Positions 44,714 to 52,700 of a stretch of 64,000 nt of DNA are shown in pieces. Every line of letters starts with the position of its first letter. The first letter of the stretch is position 1. The stretch spans positions 1,612,001-1,676,000 of the forward strand of contig CAVTNM010000008.1 of NCBI GenBank assembly GCA_963736055.1, given 5' to 3'. Made by a program: the position numbers and the translations under genes. Source of the DNA: AC-32 sp963736055 (lineage in GTDB: Bacteria > Actinomycetota > Thermoleophilia > Gaiellales > Gaiellaceae). Under the pieces are notes generated by a model, which was given only the letters and a program-made list of their open reading frames with translations, was not told the DNA's origin and did not search any database.

Positions 44714-45910
44714 CTAGACGCCGACGGCTGCGCGCTCTGTTGCGTCAGCGATCTCGCGCACGACCTCGACGATGTCCCGGTTCGCGTTCCAGATGCGGCG
44801 TTGCCGGTCGCTCCCGTTGCCCTTGCGCAGAATCTCGGCGATTCCCTCGAGCTCGCGTTCGCAGCCGAGCTCGCGTGCGTGCGGCTCGAGCTCCTTCAGC
44901 GTCCGCCGGATCAGCTGTGCCACCGGGGCGCGGTTCCTGCGGCCGGTGGCGAGGTCCATCACCGGCGCCTCGAGCCCGTAGCGGGCGGCGAGCCACTTGT
45001 TCTCGGTGGTCAGGATCCGGTGGTACGAGGGGATCTCCTTGCCGACGTCGTAGTGCTCCGAGTAGAGCTTCACCAGCGACTGGCAGAACGCCGCGAGCGC
45101 CACGGCGTCCTCGACCCTGGTGACCGCGTCGCAGACGCGTATCTCGACGGTCCCGAAGCGCGGGTGCAGGCGGATGTCCCACCAGATGTGCGTGTAGTCC
45201 GCGATGCAGCCCGTCTTCTCGAGCTGGCCGACGACCTCCGCGTAGTCCGCGTAGTCCTTGAAGCGGGGCGGCGGGCCCGAGCGGGGGAACGCCGCGAAGA
45301 CCATCTGCCGGCTCGAGGCCAGGCCGGTGGGCTCGCCGCGCCAGAACGGTGAGCTCGCAGAGAGCGCGAGCAGCGAGGAGAGGTGGGCGAGCAGCCCGTT
45401 CACGACCTTGACCGCCTTCTCGGGATCGTCAACGGCGACGTGGATGTGCAAGCCGAAGATCAGCTCGCGGCGGGCGACGTACTGGAGCTGGTCGACCAGG
45501 TGCCGGTAGCGGTCGCGGGCGGTGATCTGCTGGCGCTCGAAGAGGCTGAAGGGATGCGTGCCCGCCGAGCCGACGCGCAACTCGCGCTCGCGGGCCAGGC
45601 CGGTGACGTAGGCCCGGAGCTTGCGCAGCTCGACGTCGATCTCGGCCGGCGAGCTGCACACCGGCGTCGCGATCTCGAGCACCGACTGCATCAGCTCCGG
45701 GTTGACGCGCTCGGCCAGCTCGCCCTCGGCCGCCGCGAGCACCGTCTCCACGTGCTGGACGAGATCGAACGTCTGGCCGTCGAGGAGCATGTACTCCTCC
45801 TCGACCCCGAGTGTGTACGGGTCTCCCTCGCCGAACCGGTGCTCGAGGACGCTGCCTCCCTCCGCGAAGCTGGCGCCCGTGATCGTCGAGGGGAAGATCT
45901 GCTTCGTCAT
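44714..45910 (-). CDS. YbdK-type carboxylate-amine ligase (GCS2 family)
   Basis: 398 residues. Fold and motifs of the GCS2 branch of glutamate-cysteine ligases: TLGVEEEYMLLD near residue 34-45 (metal-binding Glu), GLHIHVAV, SSPFWRGEPTGLASSR and HIWWDIRLHPRFGTVEIRVCD. Such proteins join an amino acid and an amine with ATP; E. coli YbdK has weak glutamate-cysteine ligase activity, but the real substrate here is unknown. Its ATG overlaps the RidA stop as ATGA, so both are co-translated. Confidence 0.88.
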   Translation of the reverse strand: MTKQIFPSTITGASFAEGGSVLEHRFGEGDPYTLGVEEEYMLLDGQTFDLVQHVETVLAAAEGELAERVNPELMQSVLEIATPVCSSPAEIDVELRKLRAYVTGLARERELRVGSAGTHPFSLFERQQITARDRYRHLVDQLQYVARRELIFGLHIHVAVDDPEKAVKVVNGLLAHLSSLLALSASSPFWRGEPTGLASSRQMVFAAFPRSGPPPRFKDYADYAEVVGQLEKTGCIADYTHIWWDIRLHPRFGTVEIRVCDAVTRVEDAVALAAFCQSLVKLYSEHYDVGKEIPSYHRILTTENKWLAARYGLEAPVMDLATGRRNRAPVAQLIRRTLKELEPHARELGCERELEGIAEILRKGNGSDRQRRIWNANRDIVEVVREIADATERAAVGV

Positions 45911-46290
45911 GCCACCAACGCGTCCACTTCGAGCTCGACCCGCCAGCGTGGGTCGAGCAGGCTGCTGACGACCACCATCGCCGACGCGGGAAGCACGTCC
46001 GCGAACACCTCGCCGTGCGCGCGGCCGACCTCTTTCCAGTCGTCGGCGTTCGTCAGGTACGCGCGGGTGCGAACGACGTGCTCGGGGCCCGCCCCGAGCT
46101 CGGCGAGCGCGGCGAGGACGATCTCGAGGCAGCGCTTCGCCTGTGCGTAGGGGTCGGCCGGCGGGTCGGCCTCCCCTGGCATGATCGGCGCGGTTCCCGC
46201 CACGTGGACGTGCGGACCCACGCGCACCGCCCTCGAGTACCCCACGGTGGCGACGAACGGCGAGTCGGCCGGGACGATCCGCCTCTCCAT
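45907..46290 (-). CDS. RidA/YjgF/UK114 family protein
   Basis: 127 residues, standard RidA length. VHVAGTAPIMPGEADP and VVRTRAYLTNADDWKEVGRAHGEVF resemble the trimeric reactive-intermediate deaminases, and the arginine in VRTRAYL matches the catalytic Arg of archetypal RidA. Detoxifies 2-aminoacrylate or hydrolyses related imines. It shares a bidirectional promoter with the serine hydrolase gene. Confidence 0.88.
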   Translation of the reverse strand: MERRIVPADSPFVATVGYSRAVRVGPHVHVAGTAPIMPGEADPPADPYAQAKRCLEIVLAALAELGAGPEHVVRTRAYLTNADDWKEVGRAHGEVFADVLPASAMVVVSSLLDPRWRVELEVDALVA

Positions 46291-46295
46291 GGCAC

Positions 46296-46302
46296 TAGTA
46301 TC
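46296..46302. promoter_or_regulatory. Bidirectional -10 element shared by RidA and serine hydrolase genes
   Basis: TAGTAT (46296-46301) reads as -10 for GTG 46310, 8 nt away; its complement GATACT (46302-46297) reads as -10 for ATG 46290, 6 nt away. The two predicted transcription starts are about 18-19 bp apart, the spacing expected when one symmetrical -10 serves both strands. Confidence 0.45.
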
Positions 46303-46309
46303 GCCCGCC

Positions 46310-47114
46310 GTGGAGGCTCTGCGGCAGGTGGAGGGGTGGCCGGCGGCGACCGTGGCAGTCGCGGCGCTCCGCGGCGGGGAGGAAATCGGCTCTCACGGCC
46401 CGCGGGGGCACGTCTTCCGGTGGGCCTCCGTGACCAAGCCGGCGACCGCGCTGGCGACGCTCGTCGCCGCCGAGGAGGGCATCCTCGACCTCGACGATCC
46501 CGCCGGGCCCGAGGGCTCGACCATCAGGCACCTGCTCGCGCACGCCTCGGGCCTGCCGTTCGAGGGCGCAGAAGCCGATCGCACGGCCCGGCCAGCGCCG
46601 GATCTACTCGAACACGGGCTTCGAGGTGCTCGCCGAGACGGTGGGCGCTGCCGCCGAGATGCCGTTCGCGAAGTACCTCGGCGCGGCGGTGCTGCGCCCG
46701 CTGGAGACCGGTGCGGAGCTTCGAGGCTCGCCGGCCGCCGGGCTCCACGGAACGCTCGACGACCTCCTGCGCCTGGCCGCCGAGCTCCAGCGCCCGAAAC
46801 TTGTGGCGCCGGAGACGCTGGCCGAGGCGACCTCCGTGCAGTTCCCGGGGCTCGTCGGCGTGCTGCCCGACATCGGCCGGATGGAGCCGAACGACTGGGG
46901 CCTGGGTGTCGAGCTCCGCGACGCGAAGGTTCCGCACTGGACCGGCACGACCAACTCGCCGCGCACGTTCGGCCATTTCGGCGGGAGTGGGACTTTCCTC
47001 TGGGTCGACCCCGACACCGATCTCGCGCTCGCATGTCTGACCGATCTCGAGTTCGGGCCCTGGGCACTCGAAGCCTGGCCGAGGCTCTCGGACGACGTAC
47101 TCATCTTCCTTTAA
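46310..47114 (+). CDS. Serine beta-lactamase-family hydrolase (one frameshift)
   Basis: About 268 residues after correction. The Ser-x-x-Lys motif is in WASVTKPATALA (near residue 44), and the second motif Tyr-Ser-Asn appears only after correction of the frame (RRIYSNTGFEVL). One surplus base, probably in the AA at 46572-46573, shifts the frame. A third motif around HFGGSGTFLW corresponds to the HxG/KTG box of class C/esterase-type members. Likely an esterase or peptidase. GTG 46310 is 8 nt after a -10 box, so leaderless; ATG 46289 is an alternative. Confidence 0.82.
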
Positions 47115-47140
47115 GAATCGCCGCGCATACTCCAATCGAG

Positions 47141-47395
47141 ATGTCATCCGAGTCTCGGTTGGGCTCTGCCAAGCGTAGGGCCACGGTCGCGAAGGTGGCC
47201 CTTGCCGGGGCGGCCGCGCTGGCCTTCGCCGCCTCGGCCGCACTCGCCCGCATCGCCTACCCCGGACATCCCAAGAAGGTGAAATCGCTCGCGCCGCCGA
47301 GCACGTTCGTCCAGATCGTGCGCGAGAACCAGCTTCAGTCGGGGATGCTCGGCCCGGCCCAGGCGGATCCTTCGGTGGTCTCCGCGCCGACGTGA
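47141..47395 (+). CDS. Small membrane-anchored protein beside apbE
   Basis: 84 residues: a charged N-terminus, one hydrophobic segment (VAKVALAGAAALAFAASAAL, about 16-36) and a Pro/Ser-rich outside tail. No conserved motif and no FMN-binding SGAT-type site. Its stop overlaps the apbE start (GTGA), so it belongs to that operon, possibly as a small scaffold or acceptor subunit. Confidence 0.55.
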   Translation: MSSESRLGSAKRRATVAKVALAGAAALAFAASAALARIAYPGHPKKVKSLAPPSTFVQIVRENQLQSGMLGPAQADPSVVSAPT

Positions 47396-48250
47396 GCCGG
47401 CACGCCTCCGTTCGCTCGATGGGCTGCGAGGTCGTCGTGGCCGGCGCGTCCGCTGCAGAGCTGGAGCTCATTGCCCGGCTGTTCGAAGAGCGCGACTCGA
47501 CGTTCAGCCGCTTCCGCGAGGAAAGCGAGCTTCGCCGCGTCAACCGAGCGGGTGGCGGGATGCTCGTCTCGCCGTCGTTCGCCCGCACAGTCGAGGCCGC
47601 GCTCTGGGCGCGAGACGTGACCGGACGGGCTCGTCGACCCCACGCTGGGTACGGCGATCGAAGCCGCCGGCTACGACCGCGATCTTGCCGAGCTTGCTCC
47701 CGACCCGAGGCCTCCCGGCTCCGCGGCGCCGGCACGGCCGAGCGCCGTCTCCCTCCTGGGCCGTGTGCTCGTGCTCCGCGGCGGCGTGCAACTCGACCTG
47801 AACGGCGTCGTCAAGGCCATCGCAGTCGATGATGCTCTTGCGCTCCTCCGCGGACCCGGGTTCGTCTCGGCCGGTGGCGATCTGGCCGCCAAGGGCGAGG
47901 TGGACGTCGCGCTTTCTCACGGTGGGGCGGTCAGGCTCCGCGCGGGCGGCCTCGCGACCAGCGGACGAACGAGGCGGCGTTGGCTGCGGGGCGGGGAAGA
48001 GCAGCACCATCTGATCGACCCTCGCACCGGATTGCCAAGCCGCGCCCGCTGGGACGAGGTCACGGTTTGCGGCTCGAGCTGTCTTGTCGCCGACGTGTCC
48101 GCGAAGGCCGCGTTCCTTCTCGGCGACGACGGGCCTGCCTGGCTCGACGAGCGGGGCCTGCCTGGGCGCTTCGTCGGAGATTCCGAGCACGTGTATGAAA
48201 ACGAAAGCTGGCGCGCCGGCGTCGGCAGTGGTGCGGCTGCGTGCACCTGA
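47392..48250 (+). CDS. apbE: ApbE-family FAD:protein FMN transferase (one frameshift)
   Basis: About 286 residues after correction. The N-terminal half (SMGCEVVVAGAS, ERDSTFSRFREESELRRVNR) and C-terminal half (GGVQLDLNGVVKAIAVDDAL, LIDPRTGLPS) are both typical; a surplus G near 47625 separates them (DVT then DGLVDPTLGTAIEAAG). The family moves FMN from FAD to a Thr/Ser of a partner protein, often in flavin-based electron chains outside the membrane. No signal peptide is visible, so it may modify its target before export. Overlaps the next gene by 10 nt. Confidence 0.85.
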
Positions 48251-49215
48251 CCACGAGCCCGCTCGACTGGTACGCGGCCCGGGCGGCCGGCGTTGCCGCC
48301 TACGTGCTCCTGACGGTGGTCGTGTGCCTCGGGATGACGATGGCCGGACGGAAATCGCTAAGGCGGTGGCCGCGTTTCGCGCTCGAGGACGTGCACCGTT
48401 TCGGTGGGCTGCTCGTCGGCAGCTTCGTCGTGATCCATGTCGCGACGATCGCCGTCGACGCCTACCTGCCCTTCTCGCTCACCGCCCTCGTCGTGCCGTT
48501 CACGGCGAGCTACCGGCCGATCTTCACTGCGCTCGGGGTAGTCGCGGCAGAGCTGTTGCTCGCGCTCGCGGTGACCAACCGCTATCGCTCGCGGCTCCCG
48601 CATACGTTCTGGCGGCGCGCGCACTACCTCAACCTCGCGGTCTGGAGCGCGGCGACCGTCCACGGGCTCGGCAGCGGCACCGACAGGAGCACGCCGTGGT
48701 TGCTGGCGATTTTCGCGGTCTCGGCCTCGATCGTCCTCGGCACGGCCGTGTGGCGGGCGCTCCGTCGGCGGGCTCTTCCGTCGCGCGTCGCGGCGGCGGC
48801 CGCGGCGTTCGCCTTTGCCGGAGGCGGGGCGGTCGTCGTCGCCGGGACCGGTCCGCTCCGCTTCTCTCCCAAGCCGTGGAATGCGCGCTCGTTCCAGGCG
48901 ACGCTCGACGGGCAGGTCGTGCGCGACGAGGGGGCGACCCGGGCGCTCGTCTCGGCAGCCGCGACGGCCAACGGCCGACAGCGCGCCCTCCTGCGCGCCG
49001 ATCTGTTGGTCGAGCCCAATCGGCTCGACGCCACCTCGTTCCAGCTCGAGTACCTTCCCAGCGGGCTTCTCTGCATCGGGCGGGTGACCAGGGTGGAAAC
49101 GTTCGGATTCGACGCGCGCTGCCGGGCCGGCGACGGCACGCGTCGCGTCGTCCACGCGAGCTGGAGCCTCGGTCAGAACAACGACTTCACAGGACGCGTC
49201 GTGGTGCATGCGTAG
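48241..49215 (+). CDS. Ferric-reductase-like transmembrane protein with extracytoplasmic domain
   Basis: 324 residues. Six hydrophobic segments in the first ~210 residues; histidines in the helices (DVHRFGG, VIHVATIAV, RRAHYLN, VHGLGSG) are well placed as heme b ligands, as in the FRD/NOX and MsrQ-like family. The C-terminal ~110 residues lie outside and contain one Cys pair (LLCIGRV, DARCRAG). Probably passes electrons across the membrane together with the FMN-modified partner. Coupled to apbE (10-nt overlap) and to the downstream lipoprotein (8 nt). Confidence 0.8.
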   Translation: MHLTTSPLDWYAARAAGVAAYVLLTVVVCLGMTMAGRKSLRRWPRFALEDVHRFGGLLVGSFVVIHVATIAVDAYLPFSLTALVVPFTASYRPIFTALGVVAAELLLALAVTNRYRSRLPHTFWRRAHYLNLAVWSAATVHGLGSGTDRSTPWLLAIFAVSASIVLGTAVWRALRRRALPSRVAAAAAAFAFAGGGAVVVAGTGPLRFSPKPWNARSFQATLDGQVVRDEGATRALVSAAATANGRQRALLRADLLVEPNRLDATSFQLEYLPSGLLCIGRVTRVETFGFDARCRAGDGTRRVVHASWSLGQNNDFTGRVVVHA

Positions 49216-51085
49216 GGCCGCCGGCGCGCTCGTGCTGGCGCTCCTCGCCGCGGGCTGCTCGATCCACGGCGGCGGCTCGGGCCGGAGCCACGTGTCTGCG
49301 AACAAGCCCGCACACGGGCGCAGGCCGCCTCGGAGACGGCTGCTCGTCTCGCCCCTCGGGCTCCCGCGCGTTCGATCCGCGGTTGTTCCCGGATACGTCC
49401 TGATCGCCGACCGGAACAACAACCGTGCGCTGATCGTCTCGCCCTCGAAGCGGATCGTGTGGCAGAACGACACCCTGCGCGGTCCCGACGACGCCTTTTT
49501 CACCCCGGGCTACCGCTCCGTGATCACGAACGAGGAGTTCAACGACACGCTCGTCGAGCTCTCGCTGAGAGGCCAGCGTCGGCTCTGGAGCTACGGTCAC
49601 GGCGGCGTCGCGGGCTCGAGTCCGGGCTACTTGAACACGCCTGACGACGCCTATCGCCTGTCCTCCGGGATCACGACGGTCGCGGACATCCGCAACTGCC
49701 GGATCGTGCAGCTGAGCCGGGGAGGTCGGGTAGTGCGCGTGTTGGGCGGCAGTTGCGTACACGATCCTCCGCGCGGATTCGCGAGTCCCAATGGCGATAC
49801 GCCGCTGCCCGACGGCGGCCTGCTCGTGACCGAGATCGGCGGCTGGATCGACCGCCTCGGCCCGTCCGGCAACCTCATCTGGGCGATCCGCTCACCCGTG
49901 CCCTATCCCTCTGACGCGCAACTGCTCCCCGATGGGCAGGTGCTGGTCGCCAGCTTCGCGATTCCCGGCCGCATCGTGATGGTCAACCGCCTAGGTGCGA
50001 TCACCTGGTCGTTCGGCTCTGCGCGCGGGCCGAACCGGCTCGCCAAGCCCTCGCTCGCGGTGCGCTGGCCCAACGGCCTGATCGCCGCGAACGACGACTA
50101 CAACCATCGCGTGATCGTGATCAACCCGCGCACCAAGCGGATCGAGTGGCAATACGGCCACACCGGGGTCGCCGGCAGCGCGCCCGGCTACCTCAACAAG
50201 CCGGACGGGCTCGACCTCCTTCCCGCCACCGACCTCGTCCCGGCGCGGGCTCTGGCGTCGACGCGAACAGGCCCCGCCCGCCGGCTGCGAGTGAGGCGGA
50301 TCGGCTCCCTGCCCCAGGCAGTCTCGCGCCTCGCGGCGGTCGCGCTCGGGGACGGGCGCGTGCTCGTGCTTGGAGGTCTCGTCGCCGGCTCCTCCTCGGA
50401 CGAGGTGCTGCTCGGGCAACCGGAGCGGCTTCGGCTCGTGGGCCGGCTACCGGTGGCAACGCACGACGCAGCGGCAGCCCAGGTCGGCCGAGCCGCCTAC
50501 CTTTTCGGCGGCGGACAGGCGGTCTCGACCGATGCGGTGATTCGGGTGAATCCGACCACGGGCGCAGCCGTGAAAGCCGGGAGCCTCGGCGAGCCGCTCT
50601 CCGACCTGGGCGCCGCCACCATCCGAGGCAAGACGTATCTCGTCGGCGGCTACACCGGCTCGCGCTTCGCTACTGCGGTCCTTCGCTTTCTTCCGAACCA
50701 CTCGCCCCGGGTGGTCGCTCGACTTCCACAAGGCCTGCGGTATGCAGGGGTCGCAGCTCTCGACGGCCGGATTTACGTCGCGGGGGGCCTCACCACCTCC
50801 GGAGCCTCGCGGAGGGTGCTCGCCGTCGATCCGCTCGCCGGGACGGTCACGCAGGTCGCCACGCTGCCGAGGCCCCTCGCTCACGTTGCGCTTGCACGGG
50901 CCGGTTCGCAGCTCCTGCTTGTCGGCGGTGGCTCCCGGCATGTTCTCGACATCGACCCCCGAGCCGGCACCGTCTCGGTTGCCGCGAACCTGCCGGAGCC
51001 GCTCACGGATCCGGCCGCGGTGACCCGGAACGGGCGGGTGCTGATCCTCGGCGGCGGGTCGAGCGCCGTCTACGCGCTGGGCTGA
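49208..51085 (+). CDS. Lipoprotein with two beta-propellers (PQQ-like plus Kelch-like)
   Basis: 625 residues. Lipobox LLAAGC (Cys near 17). The first propeller (about 50-350) has NHL/arylsulfotransferase-like blades: ADRNNNRALIVSP, GGWIDRLGPSGNLIWAIRSP, GYLNKPDGLDLLP. The second (about 365-625) has Kelch-type blades: LGDGRVLVLGGLV, GKTYLVGGYTG, DGRIYVAGGL, RNGRVLILGGG. Likely a surface-exposed binding or enzyme protein. Last gene of the apbE operon, overlapping the reductase by 8 nt. Confidence 0.78.
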   Translation: MRRAAGALVLALLAAGCSIHGGGSGRSHVSANKPAHGRRPPRRRLLVSPLGLPRVRSAVVPGYVLIADRNNNRALIVSPSKRIVWQNDTLRGPDDAFFTPGYRSVITNEEFNDTLVELSLRGQRRLWSYGHGGVAGSSPGYLNTPDDAYRLSSGITTVADIRNCRIVQLSRGGRVVRVLGGSCVHDPPRGFASPNGDTPLPDGGLLVTEIGGWIDRLGPSGNLIWAIRSPVPYPSDAQLLPDGQVLVASFAIPGRIVMVNRLGAITWSFGSARGPNRLAKPSLAVRWPNGLIAANDDYNHRVIVINPRTKRIEWQYGHTGVAGSAPGYLNKPDGLDLLPATDLVPARALASTRTGPARRLRVRRIGSLPQAVSRLAAVALGDGRVLVLGGLVAGSSSDEVLLGQPERLRLVGRLPVATHDAAAAQVGRAAYLFGGGQAVSTDAVIRVNPTTGAAVKAGSLGEPLSDLGAATIRGKTYLVGGYTGSRFATAVLRFLPNHSPRVVARLPQGLRYAGVAALDGRIYVAGGLTTSGASRRVLAVDPLAGTVTQVATLPRPLAHVALARAGSQLLLVGGGSRHVLDIDPRAGTVSVAANLPEPLTDPAAVTRNGRVLILGGGSSAVYALG

Positions 51086-51453
51086 TCGTCCGAGAACAGC
51101 GGGCGCAGGAGCTCGTCGAAGGTGGCGCGGTCGCAGCTCGCCACGACGGACGGGGTAAGGGCCCGCACCGAGGCGGTGCGGGGCACGTTCATCGCGAGGC
51201 CGACCTCTCCGAAGTAGGCCCCCGGCTGCAGGACTCTCCGTGGGCCCAGGTCCTCCTGGCTCACAGCGAAGATCCCGGAGACGACGATGTAGAACCGCTC
51301 CGCGTCGTCGCCCTCGCGCACCACCTGGTGACCCGGCGGAACCTGCTCGCGCTGCATCCGCTTCGCGATCTTCGTGAGCATCTCGCCCGGCAGGCCGGCC
51401 AGCAACTCGACCCGCGCGAGCTCGTGCACGGTCGCCGGGACGAACCTAGGCAT
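51070..51453 (-). CDS. Cyclic-nucleotide-binding (cNMP) domain protein
   Basis: 127 residues, essentially one CNB domain: MLTKIAKRMQREQVPPGHQVVREGDDAERFYIVVSG, then the phosphate-binding cassette GAYFGEVGLAMNVPRTASVRA with the conserved Glu and Arg. No DNA-binding or enzyme domain, so it is a stand-alone sensor or regulatory subunit. The Gly-Glu-x-Gly and Arg-Thr-Ala-Ser residues support real cAMP/cGMP binding. Convergent with the lipoprotein gene, 16-nt overlap. Confidence 0.85.
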   Translation of the reverse strand: MPRFVPATVHELARVELLAGLPGEMLTKIAKRMQREQVPPGHQVVREGDDAERFYIVVSGIFAVSQEDLGPRRVLQPGAYFGEVGLAMNVPRTASVRALTPSVVASCDRATFDELLRPLFSDDQPSA

Positions 51454-51509
51454 CGTCGGCCTCCTGTCGGTTCGCCTGTTCGGGTGTCGGGCCTCCGCTC
51501 ATCGCCTTC

Positions 51510-51515
51510 TATTGT
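51510..51515 (+). promoter_or_regulatory. -10 box for leaderless NUDIX gene
   Basis: TATTGT ends 7 nt before GTG 51523, so transcription likely starts at or beside the start codon. Confidence 0.4.
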
Positions 51516-51522
51516 TGCGCTC

Positions 51523-52038
51523 GTGGGCGAGCTCGCGGGATGGAAGTTCTGTCCGCGCTGCCGAACCGAGCTGCGCGGAGACGAGCGGCGCCTCGAATGC
51601 GGGTCGTGCGGGTTCGTCGTCTACGGCGGCTCGAAGCCAACTGCCGGGGCTCTCTGCGCCGATGAGGAGGGCCGCCTACTGCTCGTGCGCCGCGCGATCG
51701 AGCCCTTCAAGGGCTGCTGGGACATTCCCGGCGGATTCATCGAAGAAGGAGAGCACCCACTGGACGGAGTTCGGCGCGAGCTCCGGGAGGAGACCGGCCT
51801 AGAGGTCGAGCCGTTGGAGTTCATCGGAGCGTGGATGGACCGCTACGGCGGCGACGGAACCGCCGAGGCAACGCTGAACCTCTACTGGTCGGCCCGAGTA
51901 GTCGGTGGCGACCCTCGAGCTGCGGACGATGTCGACGAGCTGGGCTGGTTCGACCCCGACGAGCTCCCTCCGCCCGAGGAGCTCGCGTTCGAGAACGTCC
52001 CGCTCGTCCTGGCAGCCTGGCGCGCGCGCCCGGACTAG
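51523..52038 (+). CDS. NUDIX hydrolase with N-terminal zinc ribbon
   Basis: 171 residues. Zinc ribbon KFCPRCRTELR ... LECGSCGFVVY (two CxxC), then the Nudix box GGFIEEGEHPLDGVRRELREE-TG with all catalytic Glu residues. The zinc-ribbon layout matches the NudC-like/NADH pyrophosphatase side of the family, though smaller than NudC. Hydrolyses a nucleoside diphosphate-X; substrate not determined. Confidence 0.88.
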   Translation: MGELAGWKFCPRCRTELRGDERRLECGSCGFVVYGGSKPTAGALCADEEGRLLLVRRAIEPFKGCWDIPGGFIEEGEHPLDGVRRELREETGLEVEPLEFIGAWMDRYGGDGTAEATLNLYWSARVVGGDPRAADDVDELGWFDPDELPPPEELAFENVPLVLAAWRARPD

Positions 52039-52108
52039 GCCCTCCCGAGCGGCAAGTTAGGCCGTTCGGCTCATTGCGAGCGCCCGCCCTCGTTCCGATC
52101 ATCTGAAC

Positions 52109-52255
52109 ATGGACGAGCGGCCCCTCCATCGGATCGAGGACGACCTCGGCGAGACCTGGCTTCAGCAGTGGCTGGAGCAGGGTCTGGCGCTGCTAGAGGC
52201 GTACCTCGCCAAGCACGCAGCCTTCATCGACTTCCTCGAGACCGACCCCGCCTAG
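52109..52255 (+). CDS. Small acidic helical protein (48 residues)
   Basis: ATG 52109 to TAG 52255. Highly acidic (12 Asp/Glu of 48), with an uninterrupted amphipathic helix around TWLQQWLEQGLALLEAYLAK. The frame is clean and GC-rich at third positions like real genes here, but no homologue can be named. Too short for most gene callers. Sits between the NUDIX and convergent trxA genes. Confidence 0.5.
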   Translation: MDERPLHRIEDDLGETWLQQWLEQGLALLEAYLAKHAAFIDFLETDPA

Positions 52256-52293
52256 CCGGGCTCTTCGCAGGCTGCGGGCGTCCCGGCGAGGCG

Positions 52294-52617
52294 TCAGGCG
52301 GCTGCTTCGGCCAGGCCGAGGCGCTCTTCGAGCATCGACTTCGGCATCGCCCCGACAGCGGCGGCCTGCGGCTCCCCGTCTTTGAAGAGGATCAGCGTCG
52401 GGATCGACATCACCCCATAGCGCTGGGCGATCGCGGGCTCCTCGTCGATGTTGAGCTTGACGACCCTGAGCCCGTCGTGTTCCCCGGCGATCTGGTCGAG
52501 CACCGGCGCGATCGCGTGACAGGGCCCGCACCACTCGGCCCAGAAGTCGACCAGCACCGGCTGTTCGCTGCCGAGCACTTCATGCTCGAAGGTCTGTTCG
52601 GTAACGGCGTCTGCCAT
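52294..52617 (-). CDS. trxA: Thioredoxin
   Basis: 107 residues. The active site is WAEWCGPCHAIAP (normal WCGPC), with the buried Asp in LVDFWAEW and cis-Pro loop SIPTLILFKDGEP. General cytoplasmic protein-disulphide reductase. AAAGGA ribosome site. Ends in Ala-rich AEAAA. Normal cysteines here show that the TGA in the 39-kb peroxiredoxin is not a trend in this genome's thiol proteins. Confidence 0.95.
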   Translation of the reverse strand: MADAVTEQTFEHEVLGSEQPVLVDFWAEWCGPCHAIAPVLDQIAGEHDGLRVVKLNIDEEPAIAQRYGVMSIPTLILFKDGEPQAAAVGAMPKSMLEERLGLAEAAA

Positions 52618-52688
52618 GTTTCGAGTCCTTTCTACCTCAGGTGTCGGATTGACTAAACGCGGCGAGGGGAACCGTTGTTCCCGCTCGC

Positions 52689-52694
52689 TAGGAT
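52689..52694 (+). promoter_or_regulatory. -10 box for leaderless ileS
   Basis: TAGGAT ends 6 nt before GTG 52701. Together with the other boxes it supports leaderless translation. Confidence 0.4.
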
Positions 52695-52700
52695 CGCCGG

